Assembly (NCBI RefSeq): GCF_000010805.1
Contig: NC_012522.1
Coordinates: 558,001-622,000, forward strand
Source of the DNA: Rhodococcus opacus B4
GTDB taxonomy: Bacteria; Actinomycetota; Actinomycetes; Mycobacteriales; Mycobacteriaceae
DNA length: 64,000 bases
Reading direction: 5' to 3'
A program made the translations under genes and the position numbers. The notes beneath the pieces were generated by a model. The model was not told the origin of the DNA. It saw only the letters and a program-made list of their open reading frames with translations, and ran no database searches. Shown here piece after piece: positions 24,605 to 35,101 of this stretch. Numbering within the stretch: position 1 is the stretch's first letter; every line of letters starts with the position of its first letter.

Positions 24605-25345
24605 TCACGCGAGCGCGCCGATCCAGGCGACGGCTCCCGCGACGTCGTCGACCGTTGCCGTCGCCGACGGCAACGGTGGACGGCGAATCATCAGCACCGG
24701 GATGCCCAGGGCGCGCGCGGCGTCCAGTTTCGCGTCGGTCTGACCGCCGCCGCTGTTCTTGGTCACGAGAACGTCGATCCGGTGCTCACGCATCAATGCC
24801 GTCTCGCCGGCCACCGCGAACGGCCCGCGGGCGAGGAGCAGGGTCGACTGCGGCGGCATCGCCACGTCGGGTGGATCGATCGCGCGGATCAGGAACCACA
24901 GTGCGTGCAGGCCGGCGAACACATCGACGCCCTGCCTGCCGATGGTGAGGAAGATTCTCGTTCCCAGGCCGGGTAGCAGATCGGCGGCGCGAGCAAGGTC
25001 CGGGGCGGTGTGCCAGTGTTCGCCGGGACGCGGCGCCCATTCGGGGCGCCGGAGAACGACGAGCGGGATGCCGCGACGGTGCGCGGCGTCGGCGGCGTTG
25101 CGCGTGATCTGTGCCGCGAACGGGTGCGTCGCATCGACGATCGCGTCGACGGGATGCGCGCACAACCACTCCGCAAGCCCGGCCGCTCCCCCGAACCCGC
25201 CGATCCGCACCTCACCGGCGGGCAGGCGCGGATCACGGACCCGGCCCGCGAGTGAGGACACGGCCTCGACACCCGGAACGTCGGCGAGCGCCGCGGCGAG
25301 CGCTCGCGCCTCCCCGGTTCCGCCGAGGATCAGAATCCGTGACAC
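24605..25345 (-). CDS. cobK: Precorrin-6A reductase
   Basis: 246 residues. ILILGGTGEARALAAALAD at the N-terminus, IVDATHPFAAQITRNA and TKNSGGGQTDAKLDAARALG are CobK/CbiJ landmarks. It reduces precorrin-6A to precorrin-6B with NADPH in the aerobic cobalamin pathway. GTG 25345 lies 2 bp after the cobM stop, so it ends a tight operon with cobL and cobM. The order matches Rv2072c-Rv2070c of M. tuberculosis. Confidence 0.93.
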   Translation of the reverse strand: MSRILILGGTGEARALAAALADVPGVEAVSSLAGRVRDPRLPAGEVRIGGFGGAAGLAEWLCAHPVDAIVDATHPFAAQITRNAADAAHRRGIPLVVLRRPEWAPRPGEHWHTAPDLARAADLLPGLGTRIFLTIGRQGVDVFAGLHALWFLIRAIDPPDVAMPPQSTLLLARGPFAVAGETALMREHRIDVLVTKNSGGGQTDAKLDAARALGIPVLMIRRPPLPSATATVDDVAGAVAWIGALA

Positions 25346-25347
25346 GC

Positions 25348-26097
25348 TCAGTGGGTGGTGCGCTCGCGGGTGGCGGAATACAGGTAGCTGTCCGGAAACC
25401 CTTCGGCAGCAAGCACTTTACCGACGATCACCACGGCAGTCTTCGTGACGCCCGCCGCCTTCACCTGATCGGCGATCGTGGCAAGGGTGCCCCGCAGCAC
25501 GATCTCGTCGGGACGCGACGCGAACGCGACGACGGCCGCGGGACAGTCGCGACCGTAGTTCTCGATAAGTTCCTCGGCGATCTGATCGATCCGGTGCGCC
25601 CCCAGGTGCACCACCATCGTGGCGCCGCTGCGGCCGAGGGACCGCAGGTCCTCACCCTCCGGCATCGCGGTGGACAATGTGGACACGCGGGTCAGGACAA
25701 TCGACTGCGAGACACCGGGGACGGTCAGTTCCCGCCCCAGCGACGCCGCCGCCGCGGTGAACGCGGGCACCCCGGGCACCACCGTGTGCGCGACCCCGGC
25801 GGACTCGAGCCGGCGGACCTGTTCGGCGACGGCACTGAAAATCGACGGGTCACCCGAGTGCAGTCGGGCGACGTCCTGACCCGCAGCGTCGGCCTCGATC
25901 AGCAGGGCGACGATCTCGTCGAGACTCAGACGCGCCGTGTCGATCACCCGCGCACCCTCGGGGCACTCCGCCAGGAGTTCCTGCGGGACGAGGCTGCCCG
26001 CGTACAGGCAGACGGGGCTGGTCGCGATGATCCGCTGCGCACGGACCGTGATCAGGTCGGCCGCGCCGGGACCCGCTCCGATGAAATACACGGTCAT
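25348..26097 (-). CDS. cobM: Precorrin-4 C11-methyltransferase
   Basis: 249 residues. VYFIGAGPGAADLITVRAQR and VARLHSGDPSIFSAVAEQ are the tetrapyrrole methylase SAM-binding motifs, and CLYAGSLVPQELL is characteristic of CobM/CbiF. It methylates C11 of precorrin-4 to give precorrin-5. Its start overlaps the cobL stop by 4 bp (ATGA). Confidence 0.93.
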   Translation of the reverse strand: MTVYFIGAGPGAADLITVRAQRIIATSPVCLYAGSLVPQELLAECPEGARVIDTARLSLDEIVALLIEADAAGQDVARLHSGDPSIFSAVAEQVRRLESAGVAHTVVPGVPAFTAAAASLGRELTVPGVSQSIVLTRVSTLSTAMPEGEDLRSLGRSGATMVVHLGAHRIDQIAEELIENYGRDCPAAVVAFASRPDEIVLRGTLATIADQVKAAGVTKTAVVIVGKVLAAEGFPDSYLYSATRERTTH

Positions 26098-27329
26098 GCC
26101 GCATCACCTTTCGACTGTTTCGTCACCGACCACTGCGCCACCGGCAGTTGCGGCCGCCACGCGGTGAATCCGCCGAGTGGCTCCCCTCGGTACACCTGGA
26201 ATTTGCGGAGCTGCCCACCGCATTTCGAGAACCACTGCAGCAGAAGCGCTTCCGATTCCGCGGTCACCGCATTGGCCACCATCCGGCCCCCGACCCGAAG
26301 CCGGGACCAGCACTCGCCCAGCAGACCGTCCTGGGTGACGCCACCACCGACGAAGATCGCGTCCGGCACGGACGACGCGGGTGGTACGTCCTCGAACGCG
26401 GCGGGTGCGTCGCCGAACACGGTGAGGGACGGCACCCCGAGCGCCGACGCGTTCGCCTCGATCTGATCGACCCGTGCCGCGCTGCGCTCGAAAGTCACTG
26501 CCCGGCAGCGCGGGTGGGTGCGCATCCATTCGATCGCGACGGTGCCGGACCCCCCGCCCACGTCCCACAGCAACTCCCCCGCCGCGGGGGCGAGGGCGCA
26601 CAGCGTCAGCGCGCGGATCTCGTGTTTGGTCATCTGCCCGTCACCCGTGAACGCGGCGTCGGGCAGTCCCGGCAGCCGGGTCAGCCGGACGGCGCCGGAC
26701 TCGGCCCGGCAGTCGATCGCGATCACGTTCAGCCGCGGTCCCGGCCCGTGCGACCACACCGACGCCGTTCCGTCGAGCCTCGACTCGTCCGGTCCGCCCA
26801 GTTCGCCGAGCACGGTGAGCCGCGACGGTCCGAACCCCCGTCCCGTCAGCAGGTCGGCCACTGCGGCGGGAGTGTGCTCGTCCCGGCTCAGCACAAGCAG
26901 TCGCGTCGCGTCGGCGAGTTCCGGCAGGAGCGCGTCGACCGGTCGATTCACGAGACTGATCACCGGTGTCTCGTGCGCCGCCCAACCCAGGCGGGCGCAG
27001 GCCAGGGTGGCCGACGAAGGATGCGGGATCACCCGCACCCGTTCCGCGCCGAGCAGGTTCACGAGGGTGACGCCGATCCCGTGGAACATCGGATCGCCGC
27101 TGGCCAGCACGCACACCCGCCGGCCGTGGTGCTGTTCGAACAGGCCGGGCAGCGCCGGGACCAGCGGCGACGGCCAGGCCACCCGCAGCGCCGGCGTCTC
27201 GGGGATCAGGGCGAGTTGACGCCCCGAACCCATCACGACGTCGGCCACTTCGATCTCGCGCCGCGCGGACGGCGACAGACCGTCCCACCCGTCGGCACCG
27301 ATCCCGACGACGACGATCGGGTCGGTCAT
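26094..27329 (-). CDS. cobL: Precorrin-6Y C5,15-methyltransferase (decarboxylating)
   Basis: 411 residues, a CbiE-CbiT fusion. The N-terminal half ([19 protein letters not shown], then [16 protein letters not shown]) is a tetrapyrrole methylase. The C-terminal half ([36 protein letters not shown]) is a class I methyltransferase that also decarboxylates. It methylates C5 and C15 of precorrin-6B and forms precorrin-8. It overlaps both neighbours by 4 bp, so SDR-cobL-cobM-cobK is one translationally coupled operon. Confidence 0.93.
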   Translation of the reverse strand: MTDPIVVVGIGADGWDGLSPSARREIEVADVVMGSGRQLALIPETPALRVAWPSPLVPALPGLFEQHHGRRVCVLASGDPMFHGIGVTLVNLLGAERVRVIPHPSSATLACARLGWAAHETPVISLVNRPVDALLPELADATRLLVLSRDEHTPAAVADLLTGRGFGPSRLTVLGELGGPDESRLDGTASVWSHGPGPRLNVIAIDCRAESGAVRLTRLPGLPDAAFTGDGQMTKHEIRALTLCALAPAAGELLWDVGGGSGTVAIEWMRTHPRCRAVTFERSAARVDQIEANASALGVPSLTVFGDAPAAFEDVPPASSVPDAIFVGGGVTQDGLLGECWSRLRVGGRMVANAVTAESEALLLQWFSKCGGQLRKFQVYRGEPLGGFTAWRPQLPVAQWSVTKQSKGDAA

Positions 27330-28099
27330 CGCGGCATCCGGCGCCAGATCGCCTGCGGCAGCAGTCGCATGACGAAGAACACGGGCCGCAACCGGCCCGG
27401 CACCCAGACTCGGCTCGCGCCGCGGTACAGACCCCGCACGACCGCGTCCGCGACCTGTCCCGGCGTGCTCGACATCGGCGCCGGCGACATGCCCTCGGTC
27501 ATCCGCCCGATGACGAACCCGGACCGGATCAGCAGCAGGGACACACCGCTGCCGTGGAGGGCGTCGCCGAGACCGGAGGCGAACCCGTCGAGACCGGCTT
27601 TCGCCGACCCGTACACATAGTTGGCGCGGCGCACGCGCACACCGGCGACGGACGAGAAGACCACGATCCGTCCCGATTTCTGCTCACGGAGCAGGGTCGC
27701 GAGATGCGTGAGGACACTGACCTGCGCGACGTAGTCGGTGTGCACGACGGCCACGGCGTGCCGCGCGTCCCGCTCGGCGCGCGCCTGGTCGCCGAGGATG
27801 CCGAAGGCGAGGACCGCGACCGACAGCGGGCCGTGCGTGTCCACGACGGACCGCAGCAGCTTCTCGTGGCTGTCGAGGTCGTCGGCGTCGAATTCCACGC
27901 AGTCCACCGCGGACGCGCCCGCGTCGAGCAGCGACTGCCGCTCGGCGGCGAGTTCGGTGCTGCGGCGGGCGGCGAGGACGATCGTGCGGCCGGGCGCGAG
28001 CCGGGAGGCGATCTCGAGGCCGATCTCGCTGCGACCACCGAGCAGGAGTACCACTCCCTCGTCGGGCTGTCCGCTGTTCTTCTTCGATCCCAGGCTCAC
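27326..28099 (-). CDS. SDR oxidoreductase leading the cob operon
   Basis: 257 residues from GTG 28099, with AGGACA upstream. [20 protein letters not shown] is a variant cofactor loop of the DprE2-like SDR branch, followed by FGILGD in place of the usual NNAG, a Ser ([23 protein letters not shown]) and YxxxK. The orthologue by position is Rv2073c, whose substrate is unknown. It heads the cobLMK operon by overlap, which does not prove a corrin role. It is divergent from the F420-type reductase with 30 bp between start codons, so the two promoters must overlap. Confidence 0.85.
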   Translation of the reverse strand: MSLGSKKNSGQPDEGVVLLLGGRSEIGLEIASRLAPGRTIVLAARRSTELAAERQSLLDAGASAVDCVEFDADDLDSHEKLLRSVVDTHGPLSVAVLAFGILGDQARAERDARHAVAVVHTDYVAQVSVLTHLATLLREQKSGRIVVFSSVAGVRVRRANYVYGSAKAGLDGFASGLGDALHGSGVSLLLIRSGFVIGRMTEGMSPAPMSSTPGQVADAVVRGLYRGASRVWVPGRLRPVFFVMRLLPQAIWRRMPR

Positions 28100-28129
28100 C
28101 CGTCCAGTGTCCTGGATTACCGTCGGGGG

Positions 28130-28543
28130 ATGGACCGCACCCCCTCCACCCCGATCCGCCTGCCCGACGCGGCACTCGCCTTCCTCGGCGAATACCACCT
28201 CGGGACGCTCACCACGCTGCGCAAGAACGGCACCCCGCACGTCGTCGCCGTCGGCTTCACCTGGGATCAGGAGCACGGGCTGGCGCGGGTCATCACCAAC
28301 GGCTCCTCCCAGAAGGCCCTCAACGCCGAACGGGGAGGGTACGGCGCCGTCAGTCAGGTGGACGGACCGCGCTGGATGACACTCGAAGGTCCCGCCCGGG
28401 TCCTCACCGACCCCGAATCCGTCGCCGACGCCGTCGCCCGCTACGCCGCGAGGTACCGCCAGCCCCGGGTGAACCCGACACGGGTGGTCGTGGAGATCGC
28501 CGTCAGCCGCGTACTCGGCTCGGCTGCGCTGCGTCACGACTGA
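28130..28543 (+). CDS. F420-dependent flavin/biliverdin reductase-like protein (Rv2074 type)
   Basis: 137 residues. [20 protein letters not shown] and [20 protein letters not shown], then [14 protein letters not shown], form the split-barrel fold of the F420-binding PNPOx-like family. The positional orthologue Rv2074 was shown to be an F420-dependent biliverdin reductase. The same activity here is inferred from synteny and fold. ATG 28130 follows GGGGG. The 3' end overlaps the mannosyltransferase gene by 41 bp in convergent orientation. Confidence 0.85.
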   Translation: MDRTPSTPIRLPDAALAFLGEYHLGTLTTLRKNGTPHVVAVGFTWDQEHGLARVITNGSSQKALNAERGGYGAVSQVDGPRWMTLEGPARVLTDPESVADAVARYAARYRQPRVNPTRVVVEIAVSRVLGSAALRHD

Positions 28544-29261
28544 ACCGCAGCTTCCACGGGACCCGCGCCGATTCGAGTTGCACCGCGAGGCTCATCTTGG
28601 ACACGCCGTCGGTGCGTTCCTCGAACCGGATCGGGACCTCGGCGATCGTCATGCCGCGCTGCACCGTCCGGTAGTTCATCTCCACCTGGAACGCGTACCC
28701 GTTGCTCTGCACGCCCTCGACGTCGATGGCCCGCAGCGTGTCGGCGTGCCACGCCTTGAACCCGGCGGTCGCGTCCTTGACCCGCAACCGCAGGATCGCG
28801 TTGACGTAGAAGTTCGCCCACGCCGACAGCGCCTTGCGGTGCCACGGCCAGTCGCTGGCGACCGCGCCGCCCGCCACGTAGCGGGAGCCGAGCACGACGG
28901 CTGCATCCGTCGTCGTCAGCGTCTCCACCATCCGCGGGATGGCCTCGGTGGGGTGCGACAGGTCGGCGTCCATCTGGATCACGATGTCCGCGCCCTCGGA
29001 CAACGCCCGGGTCATGCCCGCGACGTAGGCCCGCCCGAGGCCGTCCTTCACGGTCCGGTGCAGCACCCCGACCGGGATCGGACCGCTCTGCGCGAGCGTG
29101 TCGGCCACCTCACCGGTGCCGTCCGGCGAGTTGTCGTCGACGACCAGCACATGCAGGTTCGGGATGTCCAACGCCGCGAGAAGCTCGACGATCTTGGGCA
29201 GGTTGTCGCGTTCGTTGTAGGTCGGGACGACGACGGTTACCTTCGGGGCGACGCTTTCCAT
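28503..29261 (-). CDS. ppm1: Polyprenol monophosphomannose synthase
   Basis: 252 residues, a GT2 glycosyltransferase. [20 protein letters not shown] opens the GT-A fold, [15 protein letters not shown] and [14 protein letters not shown] provide the nucleotide- and metal-binding Asp motif, and [17 protein letters not shown] with [15 protein letters not shown] are dolichol-phosphate-mannose-synthase features. It transfers mannose from GDP-mannose to polyprenyl phosphate, the donor for LM/LAM and protein mannosylation. Here the catalytic domain stands alone, not fused to an N-acyltransferase domain as in M. tuberculosis Ppm1. Confidence 0.88.
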   Translation of the reverse strand: MESVAPKVTVVVPTYNERDNLPKIVELLAALDIPNLHVLVVDDNSPDGTGEVADTLAQSGPIPVGVLHRTVKDGLGRAYVAGMTRALSEGADIVIQMDADLSHPTEAIPRMVETLTTTDAAVVLGSRYVAGGAVASDWPWHRKALSAWANFYVNAILRLRVKDATAGFKAWHADTLRAIDVEGVQSNGYAFQVEMNYRTVQRGMTIAEVPIRFEERTDGVSKMSLAVQLESARVPWKLRFSRDAAQPSRVRG

Positions 29262-29389
29262 GACACCTTCGGTTGATCTGTGATCCCGACTCTCCGCGGA
29301 CGTGCAGCGGCGAGTGCGGTCGTGAACAAATGGGAGATGTTACTACCCGCGCCGCACCGCCCCGCACGCTCCCGCTTCCCGCGGCATCC

Positions 29390-30529
29390 TCAGCCCGGGA
29401 GAACGGTCAGCCCGTGCGGCCGGGTGTTGACCGGCTCACAGCCGTCGGCGGTCACGACGACGATGTCCTCGATGCGGGCACCCCACTCCCCGCGGAAGTA
29501 GATTCCCGGCTCCACGCTGAAGGCCATCCCCTCGGTCAGTTCGATCGAATTACCCGAGACGATGTACGGCTCCTCGTGCACCGACAAGCCGATTCCGTGC
29601 CCGGTCCGGTGCACGAACACCTCGGCGAGACCCTGCGCGGCCAGCAGGTCCCTGGCGGCCGCGTCGACCGCCTCGGCGGTGACGCCGGGACGCACCAGGG
29701 CGACCGCCGCCGCCTGCGCCTCCTCGAGGACCGCGAACTTCTCGGCCACACCCGGATCGGGCTCACCCATGCTGTACGTGCGGGTGGAGTCGGAGTTGTA
29801 ACCGGGCTCGACCGGTCCCCCGATGTCGATGACCACCACGTCACCCGACTCGACGACCCGCTCGGACACCTCGTGGTGCGGATCGGCGCCGTGCGGCCCC
29901 GATCCGACGATCACGAACGCCGCCTCGGTGTGCCCCTCCTCGAGGATCGCGGCGGTGATGTCGGCCGCCACCTCGGCCTCGGTGCGGCCGACCTTCAGGA
30001 ACTCCCCCATCCGGGCGTGAACCCGGTCGATGGCCTGACCGGCCCGGCGCAGCGCGTCGATCTCCGCATCGTCCTTGACCATCCGCAGCTCCCGCAGCAC
30101 CTCGGTGGCCAGGATCGGCAGCGCCCCGAGCGCCTCCGACAACGGAATCAGGTGCAGCGCGGGCATCGCATCCGTCACGGCGGTCCGCGCAGGAGACGGC
30201 AGCAGCCCCGACACCAGCGCGTACGGGTCCACCCCGTCCACCCAGTCGCGCACCGTCAGACCCAGGTCGGACGTGGCCGATTCGGTCAGCGCGGCCAGTT
30301 CGAGCCGCGGCACGACCACGGACGCTGTGTCGCCGTTCGCCGGGATCACCAGGCAGGTGAGGCGTTCGAACGACTCCGCGCGTGAACCCAGCAGATACCG
30401 CAGGTCGGGTCCGGGCGTGATGAGGAGGCCGTCGAGTCCGGCGTCGCGGGCCAGAGCGCCTGCGCGCGCGATCCGGTCGGCATAGATGGTGGTCGGGAAA
30501 CGTGAAGTCGATGCGCCGAGGGAACTCAT
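29390..30529 (-). CDS. pepE: Xaa-Pro dipeptidase, M24 family
   Basis: 379 residues. The N-terminal creatinase-like domain ends near residue 150. The C-terminal pita-bread domain has the five metal ligands: [17 protein letters not shown] (two Asp), [17 protein letters not shown] (His), [11 protein letters not shown] (Glu) and [11 protein letters not shown] (Glu). It cleaves X-Pro dipeptides with two metal ions. The positional orthologue is Rv2089c. It diverges from the exonuclease gene, with about 36 bp between starts. Confidence 0.9.
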   Translation of the reverse strand: MSSLGASTSRFPTTIYADRIARAGALARDAGLDGLLITPGPDLRYLLGSRAESFERLTCLVIPANGDTASVVVPRLELAALTESATSDLGLTVRDWVDGVDPYALVSGLLPSPARTAVTDAMPALHLIPLSEALGALPILATEVLRELRMVKDDAEIDALRRAGQAIDRVHARMGEFLKVGRTEAEVAADITAAILEEGHTEAAFVIVGSGPHGADPHHEVSERVVESGDVVVIDIGGPVEPGYNSDSTRTYSMGEPDPGVAEKFAVLEEAQAAAVALVRPGVTAEAVDAAARDLLAAQGLAEVFVHRTGHGIGLSVHEEPYIVSGNSIELTEGMAFSVEPGIYFRGEWGARIEDIVVVTADGCEPVNTRPHGLTVLPG

Positions 30530-30565
30530 GGCTTCAGGCTAAACCGGTTTGGCAGGATGAGGGTC

Positions 30566-31522
30566 ATGACAGGGCCTCTGCTTCTCCTCGACGGTGCCAG
30601 CCTGTGGTTTCGCGCGTACTACGCGCTACCCGACTCGATCACCTCACCCGACGGTCGATCCGTCAACGCGGTGCGCGGATTCACCGACATGGTGGCCGCA
30701 CTGATCACCAAGCACCAGCCGTCCCGGCTCGCGGTGTGCCTCGACCTGGACTGGCGGCCCGCGTTCCGCGTCGAAGCGGTGCCCACGTACAAGGCGCACC
30801 GGGTCGCCGAGGACACCGGCGGGGCGGAGGAAGAGGTCCCCGACACCCTGTCGCCACAGGTCCCGATGATCCTGGATGTCCTGGCCGCCACCGGAATCGC
30901 GACCGCAGGCGCGGAAGGCCTCGAAGCCGACGACGTCCTCGGCACACTCGCCGCCACCGAGACCCGCGACGCGGTCATCGTGGTCACCGGTGACCGCGAC
31001 CTCCTGCAGGTCGTCACGGACGATCCGGTGCCCGTGCGGGTGCTGTACGTGGTGCGCGGCCTCGCCAAGGCCGAGCTGCTCGGGCCCGAAGAGGTGGCAG
31101 CCAAGTACGGGGTGCCCGCCGACCGGGCCGGTGAGGCCTACGCGGAGCTCGCCCTGCTGCGCGGCGACTCGTCGGACGGGCTGCCGGGTGTGAAGGGAAT
31201 CGGTGAGAAGACCGCGTCCAGCCTGATCATGCAATACGGATCGCTTGCCGCACTGCGGGCCGCAGCAGTCGATCCCGAATCCGACATGGCAAAGGGTGCG
31301 CGCGCGAAGTTCGCCGCCGCGGCCGACTATCTCGACGCGGCACTGCCGGTGGTGCGGGTGGTGCGGGACGCGGAAGTCGAACTGTCCCGCGAAGACACGC
31401 TGCCCGCCAAACCGGTCGACGCGGACCGGCTCGGCAGGCTGGCGGACGAACTCGGAATCGAGAACTCCGTGGGACGCCTCACCGCGGCGATGAAAAAGGT
31501 GGCCGCCGCACGGGTTCCGTGA
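30566..31522 (+). CDS. 5'-3' exonuclease (Pol I N-terminal domain type)
   Basis: 318 residues from ATG 30566, 8 nt after AGGA; ATG 30557 would add three residues. [18 protein letters not shown] carries the first metal Asp, [12 protein letters not shown] and [12 protein letters not shown] the next acidic cluster, and [20 protein letters not shown] the helix-hairpin-helix with its Asp pair. These match the FEN-like exonuclease domain of DNA polymerase I as a stand-alone protein. The positional orthologue is Rv2090. A role in removing primers or flaps is inferred. Confidence 0.88.
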   Translation: MTGPLLLLDGASLWFRAYYALPDSITSPDGRSVNAVRGFTDMVAALITKHQPSRLAVCLDLDWRPAFRVEAVPTYKAHRVAEDTGGAEEEVPDTLSPQVPMILDVLAATGIATAGAEGLEADDVLGTLAATETRDAVIVVTGDRDLLQVVTDDPVPVRVLYVVRGLAKAELLGPEEVAAKYGVPADRAGEAYAELALLRGDSSDGLPGVKGIGEKTASSLIMQYGSLAALRAAAVDPESDMAKGARAKFAAAADYLDAALPVVRVVRDAEVELSREDTLPAKPVDADRLGRLADELGIENSVGRLTAAMKKVAAARVP

Positions 31523-31549
31523 CGGCCGGGTGGGCCGCCCGGGGCATGC

Positions 31550-32245
31550 CTAGCTCGGGCGGCTCACCTCGTACGTGCCCTTGTCGTCGGTGAAGGTGAG
31601 AGTGACCTGCTTCTTCTCACCGTCGACGGTGAGGCTGCACGTGAAACTGTTGCCCTTCTTCACTTCCTGACCCGAGGGGCAGGTGACGCCGGACACGTTC
31701 TCGGCGCCGTAGGAATCGGTGACGATGCGCTCGACACCGTCCTCCGCCGCCTTCTGGTCGAGGGTGTCCGTGCCGAACACCGTGAACGCGAGCACGAGGG
31801 CGATACCCACGATCACGAGCAGTGCCACCACACCACCGATGATCAACGGCAGCTTCGACTTCCCCGAGGACGGCGGCTGTCCCCACTGCTGCTGGCCGGG
31901 GGCCGGTCCCCACTGCTGCGGCTGACCCGGTTGCTGACCCCACTGCGGCTGCCCGGGCTGCTGAGGCTGCTGCCCCCACTGCCCCGGGCCCGGCTGTCCG
32001 AGCTGACCGGGCTGCGGCTGCTGCCCCCACTGGGGTTGACCGGGCTGCTGGGGCTGCTGACCCCACTGCGGCTGCCCGGGCTGCTGAGGCTGACCCGGTT
32101 GCTGACCCCACGGCTGGGCGGGCGGCTGCTGACCGTACTGCGGCGCGCCGTACTGGCCGCCGCTCTGGTCAGGATTGCCCTGGCCCGGTTGCTGTCCCTG
32201 GGCCCATTGCCCGTTCGGGTCGTTCGGTCCGTAAGGGCCGCTCAT
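31550..32245 (-). CDS. DUF4333 membrane protein with Pro/Gln/Gly-rich N-terminus
   Basis: 231 residues from ATG 32245, preceded by GGGAGG. The first 135 residues are low-complexity repeats built on GQPQWGQQP-like units. One membrane helix follows (LPLIIGGVVALLVIVGIALV), then a DUF4333 domain of about 75 residues outside the cell with a Cys pair (VTCPSGQEV and FTCSLTVDG) that probably forms a disulfide. The positional orthologue is Rv2091c. The repeats are imperfect at DNA level and may vary in length between strains. Function unknown. Confidence 0.85.
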   Translation of the reverse strand: MSGPYGPNDPNGQWAQGQQPGQGNPDQSGGQYGAPQYGQQPPAQPWGQQPGQPQQPGQPQWGQQPQQPGQPQWGQQPQPGQLGQPGPGQWGQQPQQPGQPQWGQQPGQPQQWGPAPGQQQWGQPPSSGKSKLPLIIGGVVALLVIVGIALVLAFTVFGTDTLDQKAAEDGVERIVTDSYGAENVSGVTCPSGQEVKKGNSFTCSLTVDGEKKQVTLTFTDDKGTYEVSRPS

Positions 32246-32347
32246 CGTCGCCTCCCGCTCACGTGTCAAGTTTTGTACCTACCGTAACGCCCCACCATCG
32301 GATTCGGGCCTTCGGACGGCGTGCGAATCCAACCACACGGCGTCGGG

Positions 32348-35089
32348 TCACGCAGCATCCACGGCGACGACGCCCCGACGGATCGCCGCGACCGCACGAC
32401 CCGCGGCCTTGCCGACCTCCGGATCGGGCGACGTCGACCGGACCTGTTCGAGGAGGTCGATCACCTGCCTGCACCACCGCACGAAGTCGCCGGCGGACAG
32501 CGCGCGCCCCTGGTCTCCCGCTGCTATCAGCGCCTCGACGAGCGAATTGTCGCTGGCCCAGTGGTAGATCGCGGCGGCGAAACCGAAGTCCGGTTCACGG
32601 GTGGGCGGCAACTTGTGCCGGATCTCGTCCGCCCGCAGTTCCCGCCACACCCGCACGGTCTCGTCGAGGGCGTGCCGCAACGCTCCCGGACCGCCGCTCT
32701 CGACGGTGTCCCCCTCGCGCCGCGATTCGAAGATCACGGCGGACGCCACGGCGGCGAGTTCCGCGGGCCCGAGCCCCTTCCACACACCTTGCCGGAGGCA
32801 TTCGGCCACCAAGAGGTCGCTCTCGCAATAGATCCGGCTCAACCGGGTGCCGTGCTCGGTGGCATCGGGGTGCTCACCCGCCGAGACGTAGTCGCGCTCG
32901 GCGAGCAGCGACAGGATCCGATCGAACGTGCGCGCCAACGAGTTCGTGGTGGCGGCGACCTTCTGGCGCATCGTCTCCGTCTCCCGGGCCAGCCGGTTGT
33001 AGCGCTCACCGATCCGGCTCAGCTGCTCGCGGTCGGGCCAGCTGTGGCACGGATGCTGCCGGATCGCGCGCCGCAACCGCGCGATCTCGGCGTCGTCGGC
33101 GGCCGCACCCGACTTCTTCCGCTTCCGGCGGCCCGGCGCGACGATTCCGGTGCTGCGCAACGCCGATGCCAGATCGCGTCGCACCCGGGCCGTGTGGTGA
33201 TCGAAGCGTCGCGGCAACCTCATCGATCCCAAAGACCGTGCCGGCTCGGGGAAGTCGCCCGCCGACACCCGGCCCGCCCACTTCGCCTCGGTGAGGATCA
33301 ACGGTTTCGGGTCCGTCGGATCCCGGTCCGGTTCCAGCACCACGGCCAGACCGGAGTGCCGCCCCACGGGGATGGCGATCACGTCGCCCCGCCGCAAGGC
33401 GACGAGCGAGGCGACGGCGGCGTCCCGGCGTTCGGTCCGGCCTGCGCGTTCGAGCGACCGTTCCCGGCTGCTCAGTTCCTCCCGCAGCCGGGCGTACTCG
33501 AAGTACTCGCCGTCCTCGCCACCGAGCCGTTCGCGGAGCGTGGTCAGCGCGGCCTCGTTGCGTTCGATGCCCCGCGTCAGGCCTACCACCGACCGATCGG
33601 CCTGGAACTGGGCGAACGACCGCTCGAGCAGGGCCCGCGATTCCGCCGCACCCATGCGGTCGACCAGGTTGATCGTCATGTTGTAGCCGGGACGGAACGA
33701 ACTGCGCAGCGGGAATGTGCGGGTGGACGCCAGGCCGGCGACGTCCACCGGTTCCACCCCCGGCTGCCACAGGACCACCGCGTGGCCCTCGATGTCGATG
33801 CCGCGACGTCCCGCCCGGCCCGTGAGCTGCGTGTACTCCCCCGGGGTGAGTTCGGCGTGGGCCTCGCCGTTGTACTTGACCAGGCGTTCGAGGACAACCG
33901 TCCGAGCGGGCATGTTGATGCCGAGAGCCAGCGTCTCGGTGGCGAACACGGCCCGAACCAGACCCTTGACGAACAACTCCTCGACCGTCTGCCGGAACGC
34001 CGGCAACATCCCCGCGTGGTGCGCGGCGAGGCCACGCTCCAGCGCCTTGCGCCATTCCCAGTACCCGAGGACCTCGAGGTCGGCCTTCGGCAGTTCGCCG
34101 GTGTGGGCGTCGACGATGGTCCGGATCTCGGCGACCTGCTCCGGCGTGGTGAGATCGAGGCGGGACCGCAGGCACTGGGCCAGCGCGGCGTCGCATCCGG
34201 CCCGGCTGAAGATGAACGTGATCGCCGGGAGCAGCCCCTCGTCGTCGAGGCGGGAGATCACTTCCGGTCGGGGCAGCGGCCGGAAGTCGCTGGAATAGCC
34301 ACGTCCGCCGCCGCGCCGCCCCCTGCCCCTCGGCTCCCACGAGTCGGCCCGCTCGAGCGCCTGACGCTGCTTGACGTGACGCACCAGATCCTGGTCGACC
34401 ACCAGATCGTTACGGGCATCCCCGCTGCGCGCCCTCGTGTCGAACAGGTCGAACAGCCGCCTTCCCACCATGATGTGCTGCCACAGCGGAATCGGGCGGT
34501 TCTCGTCGACCACCACGGTGGTGTCGCCGCGCACCGTCTCCATCCACGCACCGAACTCCTCGGCATTACTGACGGTCGCCGACAAACTGACGAGCCGGAC
34601 GTCCTCGGACAGGTGCAGAATTACCTCTTCCCACACCGCCCCCCGGAACCGGTCGGCCAGGAAGTGCACCTCGTCCATGACGACGTGCGACAACCCGCGC
34701 AGCGCCGCGGAATCGGCGTACAGCATGTTCCGCAGCACCTCGGTGGTCATCACGACCACCGGAGCGTCCGAGTTGATGCTCGAATCTCCGGTCAGCAGCC
34801 CGACGGTGTCCTTGCCGTACCGGCGCACCAGTTCCGCGTACTTCTGATTGCTCAGCGCCTTGATCGGAGTGGTGTAGAAGCACTTGCGACCGGCCGCGAG
34901 CGCCAGGTGCACCGCGAATTCACCGACCACCGTCTTTCCCGCGCCGGTCGGCGCGCAGACGAGGACGCCGTGGCCGCCCTCGAGCGCGCGGCAGGCGTTG
35001 ATCTGGAAGGGGTCGAGCACGAAGCCGAGCTGCGCCGAGAACACATCGAGTTCGGTGCCGCCGGTCGTGTCACCTGTTGTCACTGCCAC
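32348..35089 (-). CDS. helY: DEAD/DEAH-box helicase HelY (Ski2/Mtr4-like)
   Basis: 913 residues, normal for HelY. Motif I is APTGAGKTVVGEFA, motif II VVMDEVHFLAD (DEVH), motif III SLSATVSNAEEFG, motif VI QLTGRAGRRGIDIEG. A long C-terminal region resembles the DSHCT domain of Ski2/Mtr4 RNA helicases. The likely job is ATP-dependent RNA unwinding linked to RNA turnover. It begins 12 bp after tatC ends and is the last gene of the paf-tat-helY run. Confidence 0.92.
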   Translation of the reverse strand: MAVTTGDTTGGTELDVFSAQLGFVLDPFQINACRALEGGHGVLVCAPTGAGKTVVGEFAVHLALAAGRKCFYTTPIKALSNQKYAELVRRYGKDTVGLLTGDSSINSDAPVVVMTTEVLRNMLYADSAALRGLSHVVMDEVHFLADRFRGAVWEEVILHLSEDVRLVSLSATVSNAEEFGAWMETVRGDTTVVVDENRPIPLWQHIMVGRRLFDLFDTRARSGDARNDLVVDQDLVRHVKQRQALERADSWEPRGRGRRGGGRGYSSDFRPLPRPEVISRLDDEGLLPAITFIFSRAGCDAALAQCLRSRLDLTTPEQVAEIRTIVDAHTGELPKADLEVLGYWEWRKALERGLAAHHAGMLPAFRQTVEELFVKGLVRAVFATETLALGINMPARTVVLERLVKYNGEAHAELTPGEYTQLTGRAGRRGIDIEGHAVVLWQPGVEPVDVAGLASTRTFPLRSSFRPGYNMTINLVDRMGAAESRALLERSFAQFQADRSVVGLTRGIERNEAALTTLRERLGGEDGEYFEYARLREELSSRERSLERAGRTERRDAAVASLVALRRGDVIAIPVGRHSGLAVVLEPDRDPTDPKPLILTEAKWAGRVSAGDFPEPARSLGSMRLPRRFDHHTARVRRDLASALRSTGIVAPGRRKRKKSGAAADDAEIARLRRAIRQHPCHSWPDREQLSRIGERYNRLARETETMRQKVAATTNSLARTFDRILSLLAERDYVSAGEHPDATEHGTRLSRIYCESDLLVAECLRQGVWKGLGPAELAAVASAVIFESRREGDTVESGGPGALRHALDETVRVWRELRADEIRHKLPPTREPDFGFAAAIYHWASDNSLVEALIAAGDQGRALSAGDFVRWCRQVIDLLEQVRSTSPDPEVGKAAGRAVAAIRRGVVAVDAA

Positions 35090-35101
35090 CCCGTCAGATT
35101 G

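Noticed and set aside
28100-28537. N-terminal extension of the SDR gene
   Set aside because: It is antisense to the F420-type reductase; GTG 28099 gives the normal SDR length.
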